Source of the DNA: Candidatus Pacearchaeota archaeon
GTDB taxonomy: Archaea > Nanobdellota > Nanobdellia > Pacearchaeales > GW2011-AR1
Direction of reading: 5' to 3'
Assembly (NCBI GenBank): GCA_017609915.1
Contig: JAFCDA010000006.1
Location: forward strand, 1 to 43,329
Length of the DNA stretch: 43,329 nucleotides
Below, piece after piece: positions 9,262 through 18,030 of the stretch. The notes under the pieces were generated by a model. That model worked only from the letters and a program-made list of their open reading frames with translations. It was not told the DNA's origin and made no database searches. The translations under genes were made by a program, and so were the position numbers. Numbering within the stretch: position 1 is the first letter of the stretch; each line of letters opens with the position of its first letter.

Positions 9262-9345
9262 ATTAAGCTTTAAAGATGATAAACTTAATCTCAGTAGAGC
9301 ATATCTCAGTAGAGTATATCTCCCTATGCTTAGAGAATACTATTT
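9262..9345 (+). repeat. copy of dispersed intergenic element family
   Basis: Tandem CTCAGTAGAGYATAT followed by ATCTCCCTATGCTTAGAGAATACTA. Confidence 0.6.
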
Positions 9346-9352
9346 TTTATTA

Positions 9353-9538
9353 TCAAACCCTAATAGCATAAGTTCCTTTCTTGTTAACTTTTAATTGTTT
9401 TGCTAATTCAGATTTTTCAGGATTAACAATTTCGACTTTTCCTTTAAAAGTTTCTGACGTATCTTTCTTATCACAACTAGGACAAGTATCTCCTTCATAT
9501 ATTAATTTACAATTTTTACATGCTTTTTCTTTTGCCAT
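9353..9538 (-). CDS. spt4: transcription elongation factor Spt4 (RpoE'')
   Basis: MAKEKACKNCKLIYEGDTCPSC zinc ribbon, 61 aa. Confidence 0.9.
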   Translation of the reverse strand: MAKEKACKNCKLIYEGDTCPSCDKKDTSETFKGKVEIVNPEKSELAKQLKVNKKGTYAIRV

Positions 9539-9551
9539 TTTTATCTTATCC

Positions 9552-9782
9552 TCATATCATATTCTTAAACTTATTGTCTATTTTTCCCATAGTTAAATAA
9601 TTATATCCTGCACTTCCCAAATTTAAAACAGATGATACTGCTTCCTTTCCAAGATACCAAGTAATTAAAACCAAAGAAGTTAATCCCCTCCATGTTTGTT
9701 CTGGAAGACCACAGGTTTCAAAACTATAATCTTTTTCCCAATTACTCCATGAAGTAACTGATTTATCCTCAAGTTGTTCCAT
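9552..9782 (-). CDS. hypothetical protein (76 aa)
   Basis: Compactly placed between rpo7 and spt4 on the same strand. Confidence 0.5.
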   Translation of the reverse strand: MEQLEDKSVTSWSNWEKDYSFETCGLPEQTWRGLTSLVLITWYLGKEAVSSVLNLGSAGYNYLTMGKIDNKFKNMI

Positions 9783-9783
9783 C

Positions 9784-10392
9784 TTACTTCTTCTCCTTTG
9801 ATTTTTCTTTTTTTGGCTTTTCTTCTGTTTTTATAGCTTTCTTAACACTTGCTTTAGATTTCTTTTTCTCTTCTTTAATCCAGTCTAATTTTCCTAATCC
9901 TGGTTGCCTCATTGTTAATCCAATCTTAGGGTCATCTCCTTTATAAGATAAAGCAACAACTCTTGCTAAACAAGCATCTCCTTTTTTCAAAACTTTTTTT
10001 GAATCTTTTCCTAATAATGTTCCAGTAGTTGAAAAAGTAACATAATCATCCATTGTTTGGCTTATGTGAATCATTCCCTTCATAATTCCTAAATTCATAA
10101 ACGCGCCAAAATTAGTTATTTCAGTAACAATTGCAAAAACTAATTCTTGTAATTCTGGTTTCCAAACAATTAATTTAAACTTAGAACTATAGTAGGCTGC
10201 ACCATCTCCAGGAATAATTATTCCATCTCCTACTTCTGAAACAGAGATTACACCAATAACTTCTCCTATTTCTTTATCATGGTAATTAGAATATGTCTCT
10301 TGAAGCTGTTTTGCAACAGCATCACTAGTTTTAAGTCCAAATAACTTTGGCTCAACCCTGACATAATCCTCAACTTCAACTATATAGAACAT
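9784..10392 (-). CDS. rpo7: DNA-directed RNA polymerase subunit Rpo7 (E')
   Basis: MFYIVEVEDYVRVEPKLFG..., S1-like domain; internal ATG preferred over the track start. Confidence 0.9.
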   Translation of the reverse strand: MFYIVEVEDYVRVEPKLFGLKTSDAVAKQLQETYSNYHDKEIGEVIGVISVSEVGDGIIIPGDGAAYYSSKFKLIVWKPELQELVFAIVTEITNFGAFMNLGIMKGMIHISQTMDDYVTFSTTGTLLGKDSKKVLKKGDACLARVVALSYKGDDPKIGLTMRQPGLGKLDWIKEEKKKSKASVKKAIKTEEKPKKEKSKEKK

Positions 10393-10463
10393 GTTAAAAA
10401 TATATAAAAATTTAGATTTATAAAGCTTGTTATTTCTATTTCTCTTACTTCCCAATCAAATTT

Positions 10464-10640
10464 TTAAAATAACCAAAAATAAATTCCAACTGCTATACCT
10501 AATACAACCAAAACTAAAATTAACCACAACCACCATCTTGATTTTTTCTTTGGTTGTCCTAAAGGTTTTGTTTGTGGTTGAGCAATTCCTGGCTTTTCTG
10601 TTTGCATTGGTTTTTTTTCTTGTTGCACTGCTTGTTCCAT
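10464..10640 (-). CDS. hypothetical single-TM protein (58 aa)
   Basis: My translation: MEQAVQQEKKPMQTEKPGIAQPQTKPLGQPKKKSRWWLWLILVLVVLGIAVGIYFWLF; too short for the track. Confidence 0.5.
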   Translation of the reverse strand: MEQAVQQEKKPMQTEKPGIAQPQTKPLGQPKKKSRWWLWLILVLVVLGIAVGIYFWLF

Positions 10641-10858
10641 TTTTAACTCCTTTTATTCAATCTTAAGTAAATTCTTACTTATAAATTTATTTGTTTTTAT
10701 TTATAAATTTATAAAATCTTTTTGTTCTTTAAAACTAATCTCATTTAAGTATATTTTCCAATCTAATACTTATGAAAAATAGGTTTTGGATATCTTTTTT
10801 TCCAATATAAAGATTAAATTACCTAAATCATTTAAAAAAGAAAAATCTATTCATAATC

Positions 10859-10905
10859 GAAAAAGAGGAAGGGGAGGAGTTCAGCTTCTCCCTCCTTTTT
10901 AATTT
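10859..10905. terminator. GC-rich hairpin flanked by T tracts on both strands
   Basis: GAGGAAGGGGAGGAG-TTCAGC-TTCTCCCTCCTTTTT. Confidence 0.45.
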
Positions 10906-10915
10906 TATTTCTTAG

Positions 10916-11003
10916 CATTTTATAAACTAAAGAGATTTTAATTATCTGAGTAGCTTAAACATCTCATCTACATATCTCTCTATGCTTAGAACTTATTGGT
11001 ATT
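10916..11003 (+). repeat. copy of dispersed intergenic element family
   Basis: TTATCTGAGTAGCTTAAACATCTCATCTACATATCTCTCTATGCTTAGAACTTATTGGTATTA. Confidence 0.7.
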
Positions 11004-11010
11004 AAAAAAT

Positions 11011-11775
11011 TTAAGGTTTCTCAATCAAAGAATAAGGAGTTACTTTATTAATTATAAATCTTGATCCAACAAATTCTGAAATAACTGCAGAGATAATTAA
11101 ATTTCCCACTATTGCTTTTAAGATTCCCCCAACAATTGGAATTTTTGCCTTTACTGAAAAACTATCAATGACGTCTGTTATTTCTGACTGATTTAAAACA
11201 ATCCTTGTTGTATTAAGCCTGTTATGTCTTCTTATCACAATACTTTTATTTGGCCCAGAACATTCAATTGATTGAATAGATGGATCTTTAATTAATTGCT
11301 CTAATTTTCCTAATGAAAAACCTTCTGGAATTGGCTGTGCTTGGGGCTTAATAGAAGTTAATGCTTGTACTCTTGGATGGATTTTAATTTGTATTTTTTG
11401 TGCCTTGGACATTCTTGATTTTTCTGGAAATCTCAATAGTTTTCTTAATTTATGAATTGCTCTTTTTTTAGGAATTTTCATTCTATGAATAATGGGTTCC
11501 CTATCTTCTTTCTTCAACTCTTTAATTTTTTGGGGTTTTGATAAAGACTTTTCTGGTTTTATTATATACTTTGAAGGTTGAAAAATTGGACCCTTAAATA
11601 TATCTTTATCTGTTTTTTCTTGAGGATAAATTGGTTCAACAAACTTTTGTTTTAATTTTTGTACTTCAATTTTCTTATTAATTTTCTCTTCTTTAACAGA
11701 ATTATCCATTAATTCTGTTGTAAAATGTTTAAGAAAAAAAATTCTATTTCGTGGTTCTATTTGTTTTAATCCCAT
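11011..11775 (-). CDS. hypothetical protein with GspE/FlaI-like N-terminal-domain resemblance and no ATPase domain
   Basis: C-terminal LGKLEQLIKDPSIQSIECSGPNKSIVIRRHNR...SEFVGSRFIINK; no Walker A. Confidence 0.55.
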   Translation of the reverse strand: MGLKQIEPRNRIFFLKHFTTELMDNSVKEEKINKKIEVQKLKQKFVEPIYPQEKTDKDIFKGPIFQPSKYIIKPEKSLSKPQKIKELKKEDREPIIHRMKIPKKRAIHKLRKLLRFPEKSRMSKAQKIQIKIHPRVQALTSIKPQAQPIPEGFSLGKLEQLIKDPSIQSIECSGPNKSIVIRRHNRLNTTRIVLNQSEITDVIDSFSVKAKIPIVGGILKAIVGNLIISAVISEFVGSRFIINKVTPYSLIEKP

Positions 11776-11789
11776 TTTTTTATTTCATC

Positions 11790-11884
11790 TCAATATCTTT
11801 TAAGCTCAATTTAGTTTTACAGATGAGATGTATAACTTAACCTCTTCTTCATCTCTCCTCATGCTTATAAGCTACTGATATTAT
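11790..11884 (+). repeat. copy of dispersed intergenic element family
   Basis: CAATATCTTTTAAGCTC...TTCATCTCTCCTCATGCTTATAAGCTACTGATATTA. Confidence 0.7.
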
Positions 11885-11925
11885 AATCAATATAATTATT
11901 TAAATCTTTAGAAATCTTTAAAAAA

Positions 11926-12303
11926 TTAAACTCTTGGAAGAGGTTTTGACATAATCATTTCACTAGGTCTTTGATTATTTAAAACAGTTCTGCTTCTCAT
12001 TTTCTCTTCCATTAACATAATTCCTTTTGCAATTATTTTGTTTTGTTCAAGTAAAGTGTCTAATTTATCAACAGATTCTCCATCTATATCTGTTTCTGAA
12101 CTTTTTTCTGCAAAACTTTTTGCTGAAATTTCAAATAATTGAAGAAGTTTTGATATTTGGTCTGATAATGTATCAAATTTAACAGCAAGATTTGTTAAAA
12201 CTTTTTGTAAATTAACAAAATTATCAAGAAGAGTTTGCTCAAAATCAGATTTACTTTCTGTCTTTTTAGGGGCACTAACTTTTACACTTTTTTTTATTAC
12301 CAT
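11926..12303 (-). CDS. hypothetical protein, probable coiled coil
   Basis: Start set to MVIKKSVKV because the track start overlaps tRNA-Trp. Confidence 0.5.
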   Translation of the reverse strand: MVIKKSVKVSAPKKTESKSDFEQTLLDNFVNLQKVLTNLAVKFDTLSDQISKLLQLFEISAKSFAEKSSETDIDGESVDKLDTLLEQNKIIAKGIMLMEEKMRSRTVLNNQRPSEMIMSKPLPRV

Positions 12304-12341
12304 ATTGATTATAAGAAATAAGAATTTATAAATATTTGGAA

Positions 12342-12412
12342 TGGGCACGGGGGGAATCGAACCCCCAATTCTCGGGCTGGAACCGAGTTGTATACCATTT
12401 ACATACGCACCC
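12342..12412 (-). tRNA. tRNA-Trp (CCA)
   Basis: Acceptor GGGTGCG/CGTGCCC, anticodon arm CTCGG-TTCCAGC-CCGAG, T arm GGGGG-TTCGATT-CCCCC. Confidence 0.95.
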
Positions 12413-13474
12413 TTAAATAATCTTATTAATCTTATCTAAATTTTGCTTCTCTAATATAAATATCTTATTTTTACCTATTAAAAACTTATCTTTTTTCGGT
12501 TTTTTATGACATATTAATAAACCTATATCAGTATTACAATCTTCTACATATTTATTTAATTGCTTTACTTGAGAAATTGAAATATCTTTCTTTTGATAAT
12601 CCTTAATTTCTACTATTATTTTTCTACTTTTTCTTTCTAAAATTATATCTGCAACCCCTCTTTTTGTCTTCACTAATTGATTAACTTTCCCATATCCAGA
12701 TAATATTACAGCAATTTTATCTTCAAAATCTTTAGCTCTTTTCTTTATTTCTTTTAAAGTAGTTCCATACAATTTTAATCTTTTAAAAGGATATTTAATG
12801 TTTGCCTTCTCATAAGCTCCAAATATTCCTTTTTTAAAAATTGTCTGCACATGAGTATTGCATGCTTTATTTATTTCTCTTTGCGTTGCTAAACAATTTT
12901 TCTTTATAAAATTGATTACATCTTTTCTTTTTCTATTCTTTATCTTTTCTCCTTCCCCTATTTTTTTAACTCCTGCCTTTTTATAAATCTCATCTAAACC
13001 CTTAAATAATCGATAAGGATGAGCTCTTGATTTTATTGTAATCTCTGGAACTGTTAGATATGGATTTTTCTTAATTAATTCAATTATCTTTTTTCTTTTT
13101 TCTTCAGGAGACCTATCATAAGATTTTTCTCTTGGATATTCAATTCCTGCCTCCCTATAGGCTTCCTTAATACTTTTAAAAACATTACTAATATTTATCT
13201 TAACTACTTTTGAGATAGTATGTCTTCCTGCCTTAGGATTTTTCTTTATAAAATTTATTATTATTTTTTGTCTTTCTTTCCTTGTTTTTCTTTTAAAAGT
13301 TCTTGGAGGTTTAATCCCTGCTTCATTAAAAGCTTGAGCCATTCCATTCTTAAATATTCTTTCTGGATGAACTTTAAGATGTTCCCTTATACTTTTATAA
13401 GTAGCTTTAGGATTTTTTCTTATATATCTTATTACCTTCTTTCTTACTTCTAAATTTTTAGAATTCATATCCAT
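12413..13474 (-). CDS. tandem HTH-repeat protein with C-terminal PD-(D/E)XK-like nuclease domain
   Basis: Four repeats of ~55 aa (FIKKNPxA...IFKxxxxAYxEAGIxYPR) then FEDKIAVILSGYG...GVADIILERKSRKIIVEIKDYQ. Confidence 0.75.
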   Translation of the reverse strand: MDMNSKNLEVRKKVIRYIRKNPKATYKSIREHLKVHPERIFKNGMAQAFNEAGIKPPRTFKRKTRKERQKIIINFIKKNPKAGRHTISKVVKINISNVFKSIKEAYREAGIEYPREKSYDRSPEEKRKKIIELIKKNPYLTVPEITIKSRAHPYRLFKGLDEIYKKAGVKKIGEGEKIKNRKRKDVINFIKKNCLATQREINKACNTHVQTIFKKGIFGAYEKANIKYPFKRLKLYGTTLKEIKKRAKDFEDKIAVILSGYGKVNQLVKTKRGVADIILERKSRKIIVEIKDYQKKDISISQVKQLNKYVEDCNTDIGLLICHKKPKKDKFLIGKNKIFILEKQNLDKINKII

Positions 13475-13536
13475 AACAAGATACGGCTATATTTAAGTTT
13501 TTCTATTAAACTATACACCCAAATCAAAATAGAATT

Positions 13537-14202
13537 TTACAACCTTGCCATTTGTTCAATTTCTTCTTTTGAAACAGAACATCCCTTATATTTCATAGCA
13601 TAAAGCATAGCTTTTAATGCTCTTGGATCTTTCAAGTCAAAAAGCTTTTTTTTATTAGCAATATAAACTAATTCAGTTGAACGAATTACCTTGAATTTTT
13701 TAAAAAAATCATAATTTTTTTTATTTGCACTTATCGGGGTTCTTAATTTCTTTTGTAAAAGCTTTCTTAAATTCTCAGGATTTTCACACATCATTCTTAT
13801 TGTTTTTTCATCAATCGCTATTACACTAGGTTCTTTTAAAATATGCGCAAGAGCTAATGTAGTTGCTTCTCCTTCATGTATTAAATGAAGATTTTTTCCT
13901 TTTGCAATAAAAGTAGAATTTGCAATAGTCATAATTTCTTCTGATTCTTTTCTTAATTGTTCTTTTTGTTTTTGATTAAATTTTGGCAATTCTATTACTC
14001 CTTGTTTAAATAAAAATCCCAACTGTAAAGCCCCTAATTCAAATCTTCTTATTCTTTCAGGATAATCCATTGTTTCTGTTTTTACTTTTTCTGTAATTAG
14101 AAATTTCCCATTAAATACTTTTTTAAGTTTTCTTAATAAATGCAAACTTCCATTCATTGAAAAATTAATTAAGGGTCCTGAATCAAATATTATGTATTTC
14201 AT
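13537..14202 (-). CDS. PIN-like domain protein
   Basis: MKYIIFDSGPLINFSM, HEGEATTLALA, IAIDEKT acidic motifs. Confidence 0.7.
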   Translation of the reverse strand: MKYIIFDSGPLINFSMNGSLHLLRKLKKVFNGKFLITEKVKTETMDYPERIRRFELGALQLGFLFKQGVIELPKFNQKQKEQLRKESEEIMTIANSTFIAKGKNLHLIHEGEATTLALAHILKEPSVIAIDEKTIRMMCENPENLRKLLQKKLRTPISANKKNYDFFKKFKVIRSTELVYIANKKKLFDLKDPRALKAMLYAMKYKGCSVSKEEIEQMARL

Positions 14203-14414
14203 TTTATCTTTTTTAATAATTTGTTAAGATATTTAATAAGAGGAGTTTCCCAATCTCTTTTTAGCTGAGTTCTGATTAACTTAACTATCCCTTTATCTTT
14301 CAAATTTAATTTATGTTTTTCTAATTCTTTTACATTAGTTAAGATTGTTTGAGATTTTTTGTTTACTAGTATATAATTCTTTTTCTCGTATTTTGTAAGT
14401 TTTAAATCTTTTAT
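14199..14414 (-). pseudogene. 71-codon open frame without a canonical start codon
   Basis: IKDLKLTKYEKKNYILVNKKSQTILTNVKELEKHKLNLKDKGIVKLIRTQLKRDWETPLIKYLNKLLKKIK; preceded in frame by TAG; its TGA overlaps the next ATG. Confidence 0.4.
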
Positions 14415-14971
14415 CTAAATATTTCCTCTACATATTTAATTCTCTGTTTTATTGGAAGAGTTACTGTAAGATTAACATCCGCAACCCTTGTTCTTCCTGC
14501 ATATTCTGCTAATTCCCATAAACTAATTCCAAGAATCTTAGCTGTTTTTTCCATAGAAATACCGTGCTCATAAATTCTTGATGCTTTGTTAACTTTTGCT
14601 CTTCTAAAAACATCAGCAATATGGACTTTCAAATTTCCAGAAAGATTTTGAATTAATTTCCTGTTTGCATCTACTTCATCCCTAAATTTATCAATATTAT
14701 TTGTTTTTAATGCCTTAATCATATCACTTATATTTTTCAAATAACCCTTATAAAAAACAGCCCAATTTTTCTCTTTTTTATAATCTTCTCTTTCAATTAA
14801 TTTACTTAAAGAATAAATTATAACTGCAACAGCAATAACATCTGGATCCTGATGAACAGAAGAATGATGCACAACCATATTACTTAAATTTTTAATCTTA
14901 ACATAGTTTTTTCTTTCTAATGCTATTTTAACTTCTTCTAAAACTTTTAAAATATGCCCCTTTTCTTCCAT
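14411..14971 (-). CDS. conserved-looking hypothetical protein (186 aa)
   Basis: Same strand and tightly spaced with the PIN-like gene; HTH-like C-terminus MEKTAKILGISLWELAEYAG. Confidence 0.65.
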   Translation of the reverse strand: MEEKGHILKVLEEVKIALERKNYVKIKNLSNMVVHHSSVHQDPDVIAVAVIIYSLSKLIEREDYKKEKNWAVFYKGYLKNISDMIKALKTNNIDKFRDEVDANRKLIQNLSGNLKVHIADVFRRAKVNKASRIYEHGISMEKTAKILGISLWELAEYAGRTRVADVNLTVTLPIKQRIKYVEEIFR

Positions 14972-15021
14972 GCCAAAAATAAGATGAAAGGTTATTTAAA
15001 TATTCCTTTATTAATAAATCT

Positions 15022-15408
15022 ATGAAAGTAATATTAGATACAAATTTTTTAATTTATTGTGCAAAAGAAAAATTAGACTATACTGAAGAATTAAAAAACT
15101 TACTTAATGAGAATTATGAATTAGTTGTTCCTGAACAAGTTATTAAAGAATTAAAAAGTTTAAAAGGAGATAAACTAAAAAAAGTTTCTGGAAAAGATAA
15201 ATTTGCTACAGATTTGGCTTTACAACTTCTTGATGTTAATAAAATCAAGAAAATCAAACCTGTTGGAAACAATGTTGATCAAGCTATTATTAACTTGGCT
15301 AAAGAAAATAGCAAAAATATTGTATGTACATTAGACAGAGAAATGAGGCAGACTCTTGGAAGAGTTATTTTAATTAATAAAAGAAAGAAGTTGATGTTGA
15401 CTAAATAA
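15022..15408 (+). CDS. PIN-domain protein
   Basis: MKVILDTNFLIYCAKEK, VVPEQVIKEL, ATDLALQLL, CTLDREMRQ. Confidence 0.8.
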   Translation: MKVILDTNFLIYCAKEKLDYTEELKNLLNENYELVVPEQVIKELKSLKGDKLKKVSGKDKFATDLALQLLDVNKIKKIKPVGNNVDQAIINLAKENSKNIVCTLDREMRQTLGRVILINKRKKLMLTK

Positions 15409-15414
15409 AACAAA

Positions 15415-15693
15415 ATGCAAGACAAAATCACAAAAACAAAAATAGAAAAATATTATAATTTGACAAGCAAAGCTTTAGCAATTGCAAAAAAATCAATTGC
15501 AAAAGGCAAAGAAAAACAAGCAAAAGAAATCATTAAAATGGTTGAATGCTATCTTGAAGACTCCCAACATTTTAAACAAAAAAAAGATTATGTAAATGCT
15601 TATGGTTGTTTAAACTATGCACATGGATGGTTAGATTCAGGAGCAAGATTAAAAATATTTAATGTTAAAGATAACAAATTGTTTACAGTTTAA
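15415..15693 (+). CDS. DUF357-like protein
   Basis: ECYLEDSQHFKQKKDYVNAYGCLNYAHGWLDSGARLKIF. Confidence 0.75.
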   Translation: MQDKITKTKIEKYYNLTSKALAIAKKSIAKGKEKQAKEIIKMVECYLEDSQHFKQKKDYVNAYGCLNYAHGWLDSGARLKIFNVKDNKLFTV

Positions 15694-15720
15694 GATAATC
15701 TTTAAATAAAGAGATAAATT

Positions 15721-15795
15721 AATAATATTAATATCTTATAAGCACAAGGAGCTTTAAAGATGAGTAACTTACGCTATTCATAACATAACTTAAGA
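15721..15795 (-). repeat. copy of dispersed intergenic element family
   Basis: rc: AGCGTAAGTTACTCATCTTTAAAGCTCCTTGTGCTTATAAGATATTAATATTATT. Confidence 0.65.
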
Positions 15796-15821
15796 TTTAT
15801 AAAGATTCCAGAAATAACAAA

Positions 15822-16517
15822 ATGAAAAAAAAGGTGATGATAATAAGTTTAGGTGGAAGTTTAATTATTCCTGATAAAATAAACATAGAATTTTTAAACA
15901 AACTTAAAAAAATTCTTCTTAAAAATAAAAGAAAATACAAATTTGTACTTGTTTGTGGAGGAGGAAAAACAGCAAGAACTTATATTGCAGGGCTTGGAGA
16001 ACAAAAATCAAAACAAAAACAATATTTTCAATCACTACTTGGAATCTCAACAACAAGATTAAATGCAAGATTCATGACTTATTTTTTTGGAGAAGACGCA
16101 CACCAAGGAATTCCTCATGATATGAATACAATAAAACATCTTTTAAGAAACCATAATATTGTATTTTGCGGGGCATTAAGATATGCAAAAAATCAAACTT
16201 CTGATTCAACTTCTGCAAAAGTTGCAAATTATTTCAAAAGCTCATTCATAAACTTAACAAATGTTAAAGGATTATATGATAAAAATCCAAAAAAATTCAG
16301 AACAGCAAAATTCATCCCAGAAATTTCTCATAAAGATTTTTTAAAAATGGCTAAAAAAATAGAATTTAAACCAGGACAGCATTTTGTCTTAGATCAAAAA
16401 GCAGCAAAAATAATCAAAAATTACAATATTAAAACATATATTCTCGGACCTGATTTAAAACAATTAAACAATGTTTTAAACAACAAACATTTTATTGGAA
16501 CCTTAATTTCTCAATGA
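15822..16517 (+). CDS. pyrH: uridylate kinase (UMP kinase), archaeal type
   Basis: MIISLGGSLIIPDKI, LVCGGGKTARTYI, SDSTSAKVANYF. Confidence 0.88.
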   Translation: MKKKVMIISLGGSLIIPDKINIEFLNKLKKILLKNKRKYKFVLVCGGGKTARTYIAGLGEQKSKQKQYFQSLLGISTTRLNARFMTYFFGEDAHQGIPHDMNTIKHLLRNHNIVFCGALRYAKNQTSDSTSAKVANYFKSSFINLTNVKGLYDKNPKKFRTAKFIPEISHKDFLKMAKKIEFKPGQHFVLDQKAAKIIKNYNIKTYILGPDLKQLNNVLNNKHFIGTLISQ

Positions 16518-16526
16518 ATTAAAAGA

Positions 16527-16994
16527 TTATCTTGAAAGACCCTTGCCCTTTTTAACAAAATCAATCATTCTCCCTTTTGGATTTCCCCTTCTTCCACGGC
16601 TAGGAGTTTGAAGGCCATTATCAGCTACAATTTCAAAATATTTTTCTTTTTCTAATAAACTCATATCTCCTTTTAAAAAATTAACAATAGAGTTATTCAC
16701 ATGTTCTTCTAAAATAGATAAAATATTTCTTTGTAGAGGTTTTCCAAAAAAAGAATAAAAACCTAATTTCTCATCAAAAACATTTTCAAAATTCAAAAAA
16801 TAGTCCTGTTCCCAACCAATTTCAAGAAAACTTTGTGGTGTTCTCATTACAATAGGAATATTTAATTCAAAAAATTTAATTGGATGCAAACTTATTGGGT
16901 TATTATTATATCTTTTAACAACTGGCTTTACCTTTAAAAGATAATTTTCATTATCTTTAATTATACTAACCTTAAATTTATAATTTTTCATCAT
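16527..16994 (-). CDS. hypothetical protein
   Basis: Complete 155-aa ORF, little overlap with others. Confidence 0.55.
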   Translation of the reverse strand: MMKNYKFKVSIIKDNENYLLKVKPVVKRYNNNPISLHPIKFFELNIPIVMRTPQSFLEIGWEQDYFLNFENVFDEKLGFYSFFGKPLQRNILSILEEHVNNSIVNFLKGDMSLLEKEKYFEIVADNGLQTPSRGRRGNPKGRMIDFVKKGKGLSR

Positions 16995-17042
16995 TTTCAG
17001 AACATTAACAATATTTTTAAGCTTTAAAAACCTTTAGAATAT

Positions 17043-17492
17043 ATGAAAATAATAAACACAACAGACTTAAATCAAGCAAGAAAAGAGATTCAAGAACTTA
17101 AAAAACAAAACAAAGAAATAGTCATAAAAGCACAAGATGATAAATTCAACAGAAAAATGCTTGAAAACAAAGATGTAAACATTCTCCTCTCCCCAGAATT
17201 ACATGATAGAAAAGAAACCTTAAAACAAAGAGATTCTGGATTAAATGAGTTTATGTGTAAATTAGCTAAGAAAAATAACATAAAAATAGGAATAAACATA
17301 AAAGAAATACAAAAACTTGAAAAAAAACAAAAATCAAAAGTAATCGCAAGAATAATCCAAAACATAAAATTATGTAATAGAACAAAAACATCAATTATAC
17401 TTTTTCCAAAAACAAAGCACAAAAAACAAGATATTCTTTCTTTTTTCTTAGCTCTAAAAGGTTCAACACAACAAGCTAAAAGCGCTTTCTAA
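17043..17492 (+). CDS. rnp3: RNase P protein component 3 (Rpp30-like), short form
   Basis: ILLSPELHDRKETLKQRDSGLNEFMCKLAKKNNIKIG...ARIIQNIKLC. Confidence 0.85.
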   Translation: MKIINTTDLNQARKEIQELKKQNKEIVIKAQDDKFNRKMLENKDVNILLSPELHDRKETLKQRDSGLNEFMCKLAKKNNIKIGINIKEIQKLEKKQKSKVIARIIQNIKLCNRTKTSIILFPKTKHKKQDILSFFLALKGSTQQAKSAF

Positions 17493-17509
17493 GCCTTTTT
17501 AAGGCTTTT
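17491..17509 (+). terminator. hairpin plus T tract
   Basis: AAGCCTT-TTT-AAGGCTTTT immediately at the rnp3 stop. Confidence 0.4.
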
Positions 17510-17570
17510 GTTATTACCCCTAAATTTATAAAACTTATAATCTCTAAATAAATATTAATAATAAATAAAA

Positions 17571-18029
17571 ATGGCAGAAATAAACTGGGGAAACAAATGT
17601 TGGGTAACAACAATATATTTAGTCCGAGAAGATAAAAAAGTATTGTTGACATTTAATAAAAATCTTAGCACATGGATCCCTGTTGGAGGGCACATAGAAA
17701 TTGGAGAAACTCCTGAAGAAGCAATATTAAGGGAAGTATTAGAAGAAACTGGATTTGATTTTGATTTCCTAAATGAACCAGAACAATTTGACGAAAATAG
17801 AGTAAAAATAATAAAACCCCATAGAATACAAATAGAAAAAGTTCCCCACCACAATCATCATATGAATTTCGTGTTTATAGGAAAATGTAAAAAATGGCAT
17901 GAAAGAGAAGAAAATGATGAAAATGAAAAATTAAGATGGTTTTCAGAGCAAGAATTATTAGAGGAAAAAAACCAATTTTTAGAAAGTGTATTAGATCTTG
18001 CACTAAAAGCAATAAAACTCAATAATTAA
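17571..18029 (+). CDS. Nudix hydrolase
   Basis: Nudix box GGHIEIGETPEEAILREVLEETGF. Confidence 0.92.
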   Translation: MAEINWGNKCWVTTIYLVREDKKVLLTFNKNLSTWIPVGGHIEIGETPEEAILREVLEETGFDFDFLNEPEQFDENRVKIIKPHRIQIEKVPHHNHHMNFVFIGKCKKWHEREENDENEKLRWFSEQELLEEKNQFLESVLDLALKAIKLNN

Positions 18030-18030
18030 A

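Noticed and set aside
8743-9394. Plus-strand ORFs at 8743, 9152 and nearby 9381
   Set aside because: Antisense to eS24 and Spt4 with Ser/Phe/Leu-rich translations.
11926-12348. Track start of the 140-aa ORF
   Set aside because: Overlaps the 3' end of tRNA-Trp; an internal ATG at 12303 is more plausible.
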